Positions 1 to 13,006 of a stretch of 64,000 nucleotides of DNA are shown here, piece by piece. Each line of letters begins with the position of its first letter. Position 1 is the first letter of the stretch. Below the pieces are notes generated by a model. The model saw only the letters and a program-made list of their open reading frames with translations. It was not told the origin of the DNA and did not search any database. Position numbers and translations under genes: made by a program. The stretch is from Rhodamnia argentea (taxonomy: Eukaryota > Streptophyta > Magnoliopsida > Myrtales > Myrtaceae). The stretch is taken from positions 25,168,985 to 25,232,984 of the forward strand of contig NC_063157.1 in assembly GCF_020921035.1 (NCBI RefSeq). Direction: 5' to 3'.

Positions 1-748
1 TTTCGATTTGGCTCGGTTCGATTCATATACCAAATCCGAACCAACCTGGCTAAATTGGGCCGGTTTGAATTTGGCCAGCCTGAATTTACATGGTTCTACT
101 AAACAAGAAAACTCCTCTTGATCTTACCATAATTGAGGTGAACCCTGGATAATATCTGTTTTAGAACTTAATTGCACGTACAATAACTATTTTTCACGTG
201 CTTCAAAGGTAACTGGCAATACATAAGAGACCATAACCAATCTATAATTTCGATTCGTATGTTACCAACAGAGTTCATATCAATGGAATTGCAAATGCAG
301 TAGGTAAGCATTTGTGGATTTCAATCTTATTAGTAACAATAGTCAGTACCAAAGTCACACAAAAAATATGCCATACATGTTGACCAGCAGAATCGTTCTT
401 CTTTCAACAATTCCAAGCATTTCATTTACCAGGGAACCAAAATAATCAGTCAATCAACACACAAAAGCGACAGATTTTGTAGCAAGAAAAGTCATGCTGT
501 TGCAATCCAATGACCAAAAGGCAGATAAAAGGATGCCTTGAATGTTGGGGCTAGAATTAGCAGCCCGAAACCGGAGGGGCGAAAAGACGAATTTAAAGGG
601 AAAAAGGAAAACGGAAGCCCAAGAAAGCAGAACACAGCTAATGCAGGGACCGCGAAGGCAACATTCTACTGTTACAAACTTATGATACATGGGGTGAAAA
701 AGAAACTCAGGATAATTACATGTTTGTTAAGGCAATGTGATGTGACAT
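1..748. other. 3' flank of SCAB1-like gene and repeat remnant
   Basis: No gene is seen. The first ~110 bases carry degenerate 'tcggttcgattc / ccaaatccgaacc' wording typical of decayed plant repeats. The rest is AT-rich and probably includes the 3' UTR of the minus-strand gene that ends at 749. Short ORFs here are not supported. Confidence 0.5.
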
Positions 749-3700
749 CTATTGGGCAGCAGATGAGAGAGATCTATCATCTGGCCCCGCAAGAACGATC
801 TGCCAAGTTAAATGAGCTCGTTCAGTTTCTTTGTTATTGGTATCGACTGATAATTGAAACAATAAGGGAAACAAAACTTGGACGTGGGAACATGCTCAGA
901 GACTTACATTACAGTCGTAGGCAAACCTCCTGGCAAGCATTATGGCCGCATTCCTTTCTCGCTCCGATTCGAATGCTAATACAAAGGAAGTACCATTCTT
1001 AACTTGCCAAAACAGCGCTTGTGGTGCAGCATTTCCACCTCCTCGAACCCCACACAGCTAAACAGTAGGTGAATTGCATGAGATGACCCCACAGACTTAA
1101 GACGGTTAACGCGTGCTTGAAGAAAACAGATCAATGTAAATGCATGGATTCACTTAGCTAGACAATTGAGTGCTAAGTTTGTATAATCTACTTCAGCAGC
1201 AACTTCTGAATTGGGTTTTATCATCTGTACATGTGTGCACTGACCAAGCTGGCCTAGTGTCTTGGCATTTGCAACATCAGTTTTAAGTGAAATAGCTTTG
1301 AAGACAGTTCACATTGCCAAAATTGTATGCATGTGTTGACACAATCCCATAGATCTTCCGAAAACATTTTCAATTTCTTTCACTTATCTCATATTATTGG
1401 ATCACTAATGTTCCAATATCCAGGCACAACAGCAAACTTCTGCAAACAGGCTGCAGAAAACAACCCAAGCAGGTTTCTGTTCAAGGTTTAACAGCATGGT
1501 CTAGAAACAAATAAATGCCCAGTCAAGCCACAGCAAGGGCACACAGAAATTTCACAACACACAACACCCCCCCTCCTTCTTCCCCCCGGGGTGAAAAAAA
1601 GAGTTCCATGCGTCATTCCCTGGCCAATGCATAAAATTTCATTCTAGAAGAATTTATTGAATTCTTTTATACCTGCATAGAGCTGGAATAGTATTCTTTT
1701 GCAACTGTTGTCTTTCCCTTAGAAAGCTTCATTCTCATTTTCCCCACATGAAGGACGTGAATAGATTCCGATATGTGGTCTACACCACTCATTTGAGAGA
1801 TAATTACCTACATCACAACAGCCATAAAATAAGAAAACTGTACACAGAGTTTATGTAGGAAAAAATATGTGATCTTCATCAAAGAGATGCATAAACATCA
1901 TTTTGAGCAGCAAGGCAATAAACCAAGACACCCAAGCAAATGCAAGCTTACACTATAACCTGTATTCACTGAAATGAAGCTGAGATGTAGGGCACAGCCA
2001 TCACTCTCATCTTGACACAGGAGGTGGAATCCACACACTTACGAAAATCAAGCAGGTGCATGCAAAATAAATGACATAAGCATCCCAGATGATTACATCT
2101 AAAAGGGACATGAAAAGAGAATGGAATATTGAGGACAAAGCTTCTTCCAGATACGTACGGAAAACCAATGTGGTCCACATATTAAACAAATAATACAGCC
2201 TTTCTTGTGGAAAAAGGTTTTAGCATTTGTCAAATATGGAGAATACTGAAGAGTCTGACCTACTTCAGAACACCCTGAAGGCAATAAATAGGAAGTGGGA
2301 GACATACATTGAATGCGGTATCATGTTTCCGAACGAGCGCCTCAACATAACTTCCAAGACCTGGAGCTGCTCAACAAACAGGACATTAGTCTTACTTTAA
2401 CACAAACGTGCACAAGCACAAAAAGCAGTAAATTCAGTTAGAAAGGGACAGGTAAATAGGAGTATAAACTACAGAGAGCATACCTGGCTCAATTGGGCCA
2501 GTGGTTGACAGCGTAATGTGCTGGCCCTCCGAAAATATATCAGCTTGCAGAACTCGCCCAACATCGAAAGGTTCTGGAGCATAAACTTGTTTGGTAGCTC
2601 CTGCATGGTGACAAATGAAATTGGCAGCATCAAGCAGACAATTCCACTTTTCTCAAGGCCTGTGCGTAAAGCATACGCCTTAATTCTGTCATTTTTCTAT
2701 ACTATAGCACATATTTCCAAAAAAGACCAGATCAATGAGTTTTACTCTGATGTGAACAGTCATCTACAAATTTTGCACACGACATTGATTCTCAAAAGAT
2801 GTAACCCAAGTTCTCTCATGGAATTTCCTCTTTCCATGGTCTTACAACGAGCATGGTTTACTGTCCAGAAAAATAGTTTATTAAAGCCACCAAGTCTCCT
2901 GCAAGCAGATTGAACTTGTGCAAACTAACATTTCGCATCAAATAAACCTGATAGAAAGCGTCACATACATAGTTATCCTACATCGAAATTTTCTTATGGC
3001 TACATAGATTCCTTGCCGAATAAAAGCAGTGGATAGGCACATAGACATAGAGGTCACTGCTCAGGATCAAGTAACCTATAAACCCCATGCAGGACAAAAG
3101 GCATCACCCTAGCAAGCTTTTTGCCATTAAAAAGAAATGAGGAAAAAGAAAAGAATATGCATGTAAAGCATATTTGTCTGTGAGGCAACTAAAACCCTGA
3201 GATAGGAGCCAGGGAGTTGGACAGCCTGCCATCTTGGCTTCCACAGATCTTGATCCAGCCAAAAAGAAAACGAAAACTAGCATGTGGACCTATAAACTGA
3301 TCTGTCTAATCTCAAACACATACCTGAAATGAGCTCCTTTTTGCCACCATCAGTTAACAGACGATACCATTGAACTGAGAACTCAGAAATTTCAGGAGCA
3401 TTATCAGAGCTACGAAGAATACGCAAAATGGATCCCAAAGCTTCAGGGCCATCTAATTCATATAGAAGAGGATTTTTCTCTCCGCTCTTGCACGTTGCCA
3501 ACTGGATAAGGGGAGGAAAAGATATGGTCAAAATATTTAAAAAAAAAAAAAGGAGATAAGAAAAGGTTTAATGTTATTGTTTGTTTGCGTTAGCGTCAGA
3601 ACAACCTATGACCAAACAAACTTTGCATGAAATCGATACACAGTTGCATATTGACCTTCGAAAGATCAATAATCGAGCCTATCAATACACCAACCTCCTT

Positions 3701-6700
3701 TTGAAGATGAAGAGCACGTTTTGACTTTTCAGCAAGTTGACTCCTCAAGGCACGAAGTTCATGTTCCATGTCCATTACCTACAGCGGTGTGTCAATTATG
3801 TTAGAATCTAAACACTCTACACTATGCAGGCAAAAAAATGGAGCTTTAATCATATGATTAAGTTGGCAAGTCAACCCCTGTTAAAGAGCTAGTACTTCAA
3901 AACTACAAATGATATCATATGAAGGCAACACAAGTGCATCACATGTGATCCAACTACTAGTTGTATGAAAAAAGCCAAGCATAGCTGTACACTGCTGTAG
4001 ACACAACAGAAATAGAGAGAAGAAATGACATTTTAAAAGTTTTCATAGAAACAGGAACAAAAAATGTTGGAAGCAGGGATGGCAAAAGATAAACGCAATC
4101 AGAAGAACAAGACAGGAAGTGCATCAAATGCTATTCTGCATGTCATAGCAGCCAGGAGTGCTTAGCAGTAGGTGCCACATTATGTGTACACAGTTAATTC
4201 TAGTGAGAAAGAGAAGTGCTGAAAGCAGAAACATGGCCTTGGGGAAAGAATTTGATTTCCGTAAGAGTACTCTGGATAAAGGCACATGCATGAAGACAGA
4301 ATCCTGACCAATCAAGCTCCCAAAACTCCAAAATACAACCACTTTTTTGTGCTCTTTTCCTCCAAAGACCACATTCCCCTCTAATATTCAATGACCACTT
4401 CCACCATCCATAGGATACAAGTTCAAATAAATGGAAAGGCAGCATGCATGTGAAAAGCAAAAGAAAATTTAGTAGCTTCATGTTGCTTTGGCTACAAGTG
4501 CATCAACTCCTCCATTCTTTTGAGAGCTAAGTGCAGGCCCTTTCAAGGCTAGGGTAGATCGGATTCAGTGCTCTTGGCACCTTATTTCGCTATAATACAG
4601 GAATTATATATGCATGCACTGATTGGTGGATGCAAAACAAGAGTGTGGAGAAGAAATCTCGTGATGTACAAAATATACCATCCTTGGATGGATATAATCT
4701 ACGTACTGATTTGGATAGCATATGTCATGTAGTACTTGGTAATCACCTATGGTTTTAGACCAGAAAAATATCACCACTAACACAAAATGTACCTTGCTTG
4801 GCTGATGCAACATTTTGATGCGTCTAGCCTCTTGAACCTCCTTCATCAATTCTTCCGGATCCTGAAAATACCTGACACTTAGATCCACCCAAAGCACAAA
4901 ACACAGTCGAGATCATCCACTTACATTACAAAAAATATCCCCATACAAGGCCATAGCAAATGATGAATTTAACATGCAAAGTGACTTTCTTTGACCTATA
5001 TTCTTAGTAACAAGTTAACTTTTTGAGAAATAAGTTGCAGTAAATGATGCATTTGAATATCCATGGAGATTGTATAGGTGGAAGCAAAAAACTGGGGACT
5101 CTAAGGTTTCACCGAGGACCATATAAGCACCTGTTTCCCCGAAGCCCGAGACATGGTTTCATGCTCCTGAAGGGCTTCTTCCACTCTTTGTACTGCAGCT
5201 CTAGCACTTTCAATTTCCGCACGAGCAAAAGCTCTTTCCTCTTCGACAAGTTTCTTGGCATCCTCTGAGGCCTACATTGAAAATGGCAGCCTACCGAATT
5301 ACAACATACAAGCAATCCGAATAATGACAAAAAATTGTCTGAGAAAAGAACAAGTCCATTTGGCTGCCGTGGATTCAAGAAAGCATCACTCTTCTAATGT
5401 TCTTATAGGTCGAAATAAGTGCAGAGAAAGGGAAAAAAATAATCACAATCATTTCATGGTCAGTTAGGGATGAACATTTAAAGCTCATTTGTGTAGGAAG
5501 AGAGCGACAGATTTTCACTCCAATGTAAAAAATCAACAATGTAAAATAGAGTGCGAAAGCCAATATGCATTAGACCTCCTTGTCCATACACAATATCAAG
5601 TACCAATTACGCCTTACCGGAATGACAGACCATGACAATTGGAATCACTGACACAAGTTGACTGAGCACAAATTATACCTGCTTTAGGAAATTTGTTAGT
5701 CTATTGACTTCTGCCTTCTCTTGAATAAGCTCTCCTTCTCGTTGAGATAACTTAACTGCTAAAGCTTCCACCTAGAAGAAAGTGAAACTTGCTTAAATTC
5801 TTTCAGTTGACAGCATAAGCAGCATCAAACAATCGAAACATATTGTGAAAGATAGCACCATGAGATCCACTTTATAGTAAGAAAATTTTTCCGTTAGGAA
5901 AGGGGAATAAACCTAAGTGTTGGAGGACAAAGAAGTCAATGCACAACTTTGTTCATCTATCTATAGAGAACGGGCTATAGGATAATAGATGAAACAAACA
6001 CAAAACAAGACGACCAGAGAAACAAAACAATAGCAGCCATTGAGTCCAGATCAAGCACATGGAAAACCGCACAAATAGTACCATTTAAAGATGTGCTGCA
6101 ACATGTAGTCAGTCTTACTTAGCATAACCATAACTTAAATTCATTCTACACCAATTTCTTGAGACATGTAAATATAGAATGGATAATTGGTTCATGAGCA
6201 GTAAAAGTAAGCTCCAAAAATGCCTGTCATCTATCGAACATCAAGATAATAACATGCAAGTGAACATCCAAATAAGCCCCTATATTCAATAGAGCATCAA
6301 GCATTTCAATCCACCGTTTGAAGTTCATGTTTTCAAAAGTTTAAGTTATTATCCTTGGGGTTACTTTCTCGACATCCTGCAAGCTGCAGCCCCACCATAA
6401 TTAACCTGTCTGGGCACTCAAAACATGATCGACAAAAGGTTTGAGCTAACTTCAATGATGCAAAAAAATAAAAAAATCCAAACAGACAACAGTCAGCTTT
6501 TGAGTTTTACTGATTTATGATATAGAGCAAAGGCACTCAAGAAGAAAATGATGACAGAAGGAGCAGAGAGAAGAGTCCCACCATAGCTATAGCTTCTTCT
6601 ACATCGTCCTTATTCCGTCCTGCAACACGTCCTTTCAACGCTTCCAATGCATCTCTAAGCTTCTTCAAGATAACATGTTTTTCCAGGGAAACAGCCTCTC

Positions 6701-7309
6701 TAACTCTAGCCTGAAGTCCACGCAAGATTGCCACTATTCAATTACACATAGCAGCACAGCCAAGATAAATCTTAGCTGAAAGCATCAAAATTGAGAGGCA
6801 GAGGTGGCAACATGAAATGTAAAACACACCCTAATAAAGTGCAACTAACCAATCCCTCAAAAGACAGCCACTCCATACGACCTCAACATGAGAAACATGA
6901 AATTCATGATCTACAAGAGTATTTTCTGGCCAAACTCCAATTTTTTGACATCATAACCTAGCTGACACAATAAAAAAAATTCAAGACAAATGTCCCGCCC
7001 AATCAAGAAACCCCAAGAAAAATTTACCTCTTCAGACAATTTGGCAGCGGCAGCCAGCCCCTTCTCAAACTTACTGGCAAGGTCACGAACTGATAAACGC
7101 TTCTGCTGCTCCAACAATAGAGCAGTCTCATGCGCAACGACTTCCTTCATGGACAAAGTCTTTTGATCATCCTTTCCATCAATAATCAGGTTATTAGCCC
7201 CAATCTTGTAATTTGGGAACCGACTAGAAGCAAATATCACATCAGCTGACACCGTGGCAAAGGCCTCCTTTGGCATAGTGTTGCTAAAATCTCGGATGGC
7301 TCTCGTCAT
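749..7309 (-). CDS. SCAB1: Stomatal closure-related actin-binding protein (SCAB1-like), 12 coding exons, 495 aa
   Basis: Plant-specific protein known to bind, bundle and stabilise F-actin and to act in guard-cell actin reorganisation during stomatal closure. Coding exons, 5' to 3' on the minus strand: 7309-7028, 6710-6582, 5771-5679, 5271-5131, 4861-4793, 3778-3695, 3501-3324, 2600-2484, 2366-2308, 1807-1673, 1057-908, 799-749. All junctions are GT-AG and all phases close, giving 495 aa, close to the ~496 aa of the Arabidopsis protein as I remember it. Residues 1-94 start MTRAIRDFSNT and include ASSRFPNYKIGANN and KRLSVRDLASKFEKGLAAA (actin-binding part). Residues ~95-266 are a charged coiled coil (KHVILKKLRDALEALKGRVA, EELMKEVQEARRIKMLHQPS). 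The rest matches the fused Ig and PH region (VQWYRLLTDGGKKELISG, APGLGSYVEALVRKH, FESERERNAAIMLARRFA). The last exon is only 51 nt (IVLAGPDDRSLSSAAQ). I see no break, so the gene looks functional. Confidence 0.93.
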
Positions 7310-8100
7310 ACTGGAAACGAATTTGCCCTGTCAACCACACCAAACACAAAGCTAAACACAATGGATAAAAAAAGGCCACAGATATCATTTTCCTCCATAG
7401 AATCCGACAGAAAGAATATATCAAAAGGCTACAGATATCATTTTCGTCCAAAGAATATATCAAAGTGATTTAAAGTATGCAAAATGAACACGAAATTGCT
7501 CCAGATATATTTCAAATTTGAAGCCTGTGAATAAAAGATAAGCAAGACAAAACCCCCCACAAAAAACCAACGAAAAAGGAAGCCCATCAGAGACAACTTT
7601 ACCGCTAGTCGTGTCAGACACAGATAATGTCCGAATCAACGAAACGACCCTTTTCTTCAAGAAACAGATTATTTAAGGCACAAAAAGAAGAATAAGCAAC
7701 AACCCAGAATCCAAAACAACAAAAGGAGGACCTCCAGAGCAAGAACAAGCAACGCTAGCAAGTAATCCCAATAGTTCGAAAAGAGGCAGGGTCAAACAGA
7801 GAACCAGAGCTATGAAATGGAAAACCCAGAAGAGAGAGAGAGAGAGAGACCGGGAAGAAGCAAGAAAGCAAGAAGACTTACAGATCATGTGAAAGAGGGG
7901 AAACACGAGCGTTACCAACAAGAAGAGAAGATCACTAAATGAAAGTAAATGAACTCCTCCTTAAAGATTCGAAGAAGATTCAGAGGGATGGCGAGACTGG
8001 AAACTCTCGCTTCGAATTGAAATCACCCTCGCGCACAAATTGAATGCGACTGCGACTGGAATGATGAGAGAGAGAGAGAGAGCAGGTAAAGGTTGGTGCT
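7310..8100 (-). other. 5' UTR and leader intron of the SCAB1-like gene
   Basis: A CAG acceptor at 7328-7330 lies 18 nt before the ATG codon. A perfect GTAAGT donor (minus strand) occupies 7876-7881, so a leader intron of 7328-7881 (554 bp) is likely. Two GA/CT microsatellites lie here: about 7832-7850, inside the intron, and 8063-8082, in the upstream UTR exon or at the transcription start. The exact transcription start is not visible. Confidence 0.55.
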
Positions 8101-8224
8101 TGTGCTTTGCAAAAGCAAAGGGGAAAGAGAAGAAAAGCCGCCCTCTCCGTGTCTCAGTCTTTGGTTTTGGAGATAGTCCACCTCTACGCCCCGACAGAAG
8201 TATGTCCGGCGACGATGACGCAGG

Positions 8225-8460
8225 CACCTGACGTAATAAATCCACCAATTTCAGAATTTAAGTGCCACGTGGGATCTCAAATGCAAAAATAATGTGATCA
8301 GCCGATCACATCACTTTCGTCTGAAACGTATTGAAATCACCCAAGATTAAGTAACACCGGAGTGATGGTCGAATCGCTCACTTTTTATATAGGCGGTCAC
8401 AAATTCGAGCAGTGACGTGATTTATCTTTTGATTAGCCGAATTATTTGCCACGTGTCCTG
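8225..8460 (-). promoter_or_regulatory. Promoter of SCAB1-like gene with two G-box (ABRE-type) sites
   Basis: CACGTG cores stand at 8266-8271 (GCCACGTGG) and 8450-8455 (GCCACGTGTC). Further ACGT cores lie near 8230 (TGACGTAA) and 8413 (GTGACGTG). G-boxes with this flank are the classic ABA-response element bound by bZIP (ABF/AREB) factors. ABA control of a stomatal-closure gene would make sense, but it is inference from motifs alone. Confidence 0.45.
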
Positions 8461-11400
8461 ATTAAGGTCGGCTCGAAATCTGATCAATGCGCTTCTCCAT
8501 GTGTCACCGCTCTCGTCGTTAGATTGCCATTCCCACCCCCGAGAGTTTTAAACATGTCACGAATAATTACTTTTATATTTTTTTTGGTAAAGACGAAGAA
8601 AGAATCCTAGAGTCCCATATTTAGCAATTCCCGAACTCTTTCTTCTGTTCACTCGTGGGATCCGGGCGATGATGGACTCGCCAATCTCGAATTCTGATTT
8701 TCCAAACGAGTCCCAGCAATTATGCGGTCCTCCAAGGGGCATGCTTGCTTCAATCGAACTTTTTATTCAAACTGAAACCTGCTTTTTTTGGCGGGTTCCA
8801 CTACTTGATTAGTCGATAAGATAACCCCCATTCTTTCTTATTCAAAAGAAATTATCAATGCAATACACCTGCCGTAGAGGAAGCCCAAAATAATAATAAT
8901 GATTAAAAAAGAGACAAGATTAATCAGTTAATAGAAACTGAATTACATGTTTATTAACAGTCAAACATTGATGGCGACGATGTATTTCCCAATCGATCGT
9001 AAGTATATTCCACAGGTTATTGTGCCGATTATATGGAAGATAGAACTAATCGAAAGCACGGGTGAAATATAGGTTGTTTAAGCAAGGTCATCGACATTTA
9101 ATTTATCCCGCTTTCGAAATTTGCATGCTCTGTTCGTATTGCGAAAAATGAATAATTTAAAAAATATTTTTCTAAAAATAATCGATTATATCGCTTACAA
9201 AAATAAAGAACGAAAATTTGTAGACATAAATTATTATTGATAATGGAATCAACTAATTATTTCAAAAAATACAAGCGATTATTTTTTAAAAATTTCTATT
9301 TATTTCTCGTAAAAGGAACACACCATTCGTAAGCTAAGTTATACTTTAATTGAGCCGGGCTATTGACTTATTTTATAAGGTAATTTGATAAGCAACCGCA
9401 AACATTTAACCCAGTAAATCATCATTGATGTATACTAAAATGATATGGAAAGATGACTCGACGAATATTTAACTCGGTAAATCATCATTGATATTTATTT
9501 ATATTTATCATTTAGATGTTCAACAATGCATAAGAGTGCTTGTCTGCACTTTCTCAAAGTTGAATTTCTTAAGTTTTGACGTTTCCCCGTGAAAACTTAA
9601 AGTATTACCTAAAATTAAACAAACTGTATGTCGATTTACATCTCAACATAGGACTTTTTTTCAAAAGGTTTAAATTTTTTCAATAAAAGTCAAAGCGCGT
9701 ACCCATGAGATTGGAGAAAAGTCAAAATTCAAAAAGTAAAAACCACTCCAACGGTTCTGATTTAAAATCCTAAAAGTCAAACAAACTAATTTTGTGCTAC
9801 TTTTATATTTTACTTTAATCTTAATTTAAAGATGTGAATTGGAGAAACCATCCTCTTCTATTCTATTACCCTCGTAACAAAAACAAAACATGGACTTTTA
9901 TCGCATGAATCATATGATTCATTTACTATTAGGAACCTACGACCAAGAACATTCCGAGCGACTTTCTTTACTTTCCCATTAAAATCTAAAATGTTAGAAA
10001 GTTCTAAATAAATTGTATTAGAGCCACGTGCCGGTTTTTTCTAACATTGTAAAAAAGCTAAAACGCATAATCAAAAGTCACTTCGTATGAAGTCCGAAAT
10101 CTTGCGTTTGATTGCACTTTGACTTTTTTTTTTTTAGCGTGAAACTCCTCAAACTTTCGAAACATTTAAATTTTGATAGATAGATTCTCATGCAATTTTT
10201 TTTTCATAATTTTTAAAAGTTCGAATAATCAATTTAATTTAGTTGGTCAAGTAAATAGCTGCTTTTGCTTAAAAAAACATGCAAACAAAAGGAAAGGAAC
10301 AAACGTTGGAATACTTTTTGTAGCTTCCGTTAATACCAAGGTCAACGAGGAAAGCGCAGCATCAAATTCTCATGAAAAGGTCGGCATTTGAACCGACGTG
10401 CCGTTTGCTCTTTTCTTTTTCTCTTCTCGGGCTTTGACATTTGACGTGGTCAAGATGTCCCTGTCCTGTAATTTCCTGATAATATGAGGACCTTTCAGCA
10501 AATTTTTCGACACGACGTTAATCCCACGGTCTAACACAATAATTTGATTGATCGATTACATCACGAATCACTAAACGGAGTATGTTTTTAATCCCGTCTC
10601 TATCATCACATGCCGTCCACGATATTGATTACGTATTGAGTTATTATATCTAATATGAAGTCATTATATCATGTACAACTTTATATTTATTTATGGAAAT
10701 TTTGGCACATTATGAGTAATATTAAATGCCTGGTTACCACGTAGGCCCGACCCAAGCATCATTGAAGAATGGTAAGTAATTGTGAGATACCTTACAAGAT
10801 ACTACTTATATAACTTTATGGGTTAATACAAAAAAAAAATCTCAAAATATGTCTATGATGACATAAATATCCCAAACTTTTTTTTTGTCACTAAAAAGCA
10901 CTAAACTTGCTCATTGTGACACAAATTACCTTAAACATTTTATTTTGTGTCGTAAAAAATCGAACATATATCAGTGTGACAAATATACTTTGAATGGAAT
11001 TGTAACAAATGGTACCCACATGCATGAGTTTGGGCTTTTTCGTGACATGAGAAAAGTTACTGTACCTGTTATTTACAAGCACAAATAACACGAACAATCT
11101 TTAAATTTTGGCTCAATACCTAATACCGTCCATGTACTTTTAATGTATCTATCATGGTCCGGTAACTATTGGTATTGTGGTCATTTGGTTTGCTCAAACA
11201 ACAACTTAGACATTGCTTGATGATGTAATTATTGTATGTTGAGTTGGATCTTTGAAAATAATGATGCAATATGTTCATCTTTTTATCCATTTACTTTAGG
11301 AAAAGAAAAAAAAAATAGGGTGTTAACATGTCCATCGTCATTTGGCCATATATATTATTATATATTGATTTGACATGAATATCTTACTTGGATAATTCAT

Positions 11401-11680
11401 GTGTGAATATTTTTGTTGTTGTCCACCATTCATATTTAACGGATTAGATGTCAAATCAATAGATTCCTATAATTTGGATGGACGAAAAGATGGTAATATG
11501 TTCATATAGCGTAGGACTAAACTGAACATCTATCAATAAATCAGGGTTATATTGAACAAATTAAAATGTCACGGACGATATTGTATATTAGATCAAAGTT
11601 CAAGCACGTTTGCGTCATGCGTCATTTTCCTTTATTCACAAAGCTTTCAATATTATTAATATTATTTTTTTTGCCACAGA
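8461..11680. other. Intergenic spacer, AT-rich, no gene
   Basis: No coding region is supported. The sequence is AT-rich with many stops in all frames. 10820-10990 holds a decayed member of the repeat family seen in full at 14503-14919: alternating 'aaaatctcaaaatatg', 'tgtgacacaaattacc' and 'cccaaacttttt' wording. 11100-11600 has further low-complexity repeat text ('taccgtccatgtacttttaatg', 'agggttatattgaacaaatt') common in plant non-autonomous elements. Confidence 0.5.
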
Positions 11681-11684
11681 TTGG

Positions 11685-12616
11685 TTAGGAGCATGATAAC
11701 ATTTTTAGAAGTGGATTTCTACTTTAGATGTGTTTCTAAAACAGAAATTCGTTTGGTAATTTAACTTTTGAAATAGAAATCCGTTTGATAAAAACTTTTA
11801 CTTTTGAAAAAAAATTTGACTACTGAAGTGAATTTTCACTTTTGAAGTTATTTTTCTCCCAATTTGAAAAGTTTTAAAAAAATTACTTCTCGACTCAAGA
11901 AGTATTTCTTTTGACCAAAAAAAAAAAAAACTCAAGAAGTATTTATTTCCTTACCATCTTTTCATTACACCATAACCCTTTTTTCGACCATGCTTGTCGC
12001 CCATCACCAACCACCAACCTTCGCCAGCCGCAACCTATTACCACCCTCAACCACCGCCGACCATTGCCCACCACTCGCCACCGGGGCCACCCGCCGACCT
12101 CCCTTCGCCGCCAACCATCGCCCACCGTCGACCTTCACTAGCCGCCGCCCACCACCACCGACCATTCTTGAACACCGCCTATCGACCATTGCCGTCCGCC
12201 ACCAACCCTTGACTAATGCCCCACTCGTTGTCAACCACCGCCACCTCCGGCCGTTGACCGTCACCTACCACCTCCATCGCCGAGTCACCATCTCTAACCA
12301 CTAGAGTAAAAAATAAATAAAAAAATTATTTTTAAAATGTCATTTTAATAAAAAAAATTTTTAAAAGAATTTTAAAAATTTAAAAATGAAGTAGAAATTT
12401 TTCGGCAATTGATAATAATTTTTCATATAATATTTTTATGTTAATAATGTTTAAAAAGTAGAAAATTTCAACTGTTACCAAACGAATTTCTTTGATCGTA
12501 AATCAACTTCCGAAGCAGAAGTAGAAAAATCGACTTTTGTTTCTGAGTAGAAGTAGGAAAATCAATTTTTGGCTAGAAATTGATTTATGAAGTAAAAGTG
12601 TTACCATGCGCGCCCT
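11685..12616. mobile_element. Foldback/MITE-like element with a GC-rich proline-coding insert
   Basis: The ends are inverted copies: left 'aggagcatgataacattttt', right (reversed) 'agggcgcgcatggtaacact'. Inner arms also pair: 'cagaaattcgtttggtaa' near 11745 against 'gttaccaaacgaatttct' near 12475. The arms are about 300 bp and AT-rich. Between them 11990-12304 is sharply GC-rich, built from degenerate CCACC/CCGCC/ACCATC words, and open on both strands. No transposase is present, so the element is non-autonomous. A target duplication was not clear. The ORFs in the insert are compositional. Confidence 0.55.
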
Positions 12617-12959
12617 AGCTCACGGACTCGAGGGACAGAGTTGAAATGGTGAATGCATACCTAAGTCTAAAGGCATGCCGAAACGAAATATCTTAGATGG
12701 CTTCACCGTCTGCGGAACTAGTCGTACATCTAACCCCATTTGGGCTCATCCAAACGACGCGAGACTTTATCCACGTTAAGAAGCAATACTTGAAATCTCT
12801 ACGAGAACTCGTATTATTTTTTTGTAAATACAAAGCACAGGGGCTACGTCTGGGTCACGTGATCACCGCCGCAACTAGCCAGCGAAGCATCACTCTTCGC
12901 TCCGCCGTTGAGGCCGACGCTCAGCTTCACCGTCTTCTCTCCGAGATCTCCCTCCCTTT

Positions 12960-12985
12960 CCCTCTCTCTCTCTCTCTCCCTCTGT
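12960..12985 (+). repeat. CT microsatellite in 5' leader of the glycosyltransferase-like gene
   Basis: A (CT)n tract sits 25-45 nt before the chosen ATG. It encodes a Ser-Leu run in an upstream in-frame extension that starts at 12908. That reading looks like leader sequence rather than protein. Confidence 0.7.
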
Positions 12986-13006
12986 GGAAACCCTAGTAGA
13001 GCACGG

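Noticed and set aside
11911-12304. Proline/histidine-rich ORFs on both strands
   Set aside because: They come from the composition of the insert in a foldback element; no start context, homology or conservation.
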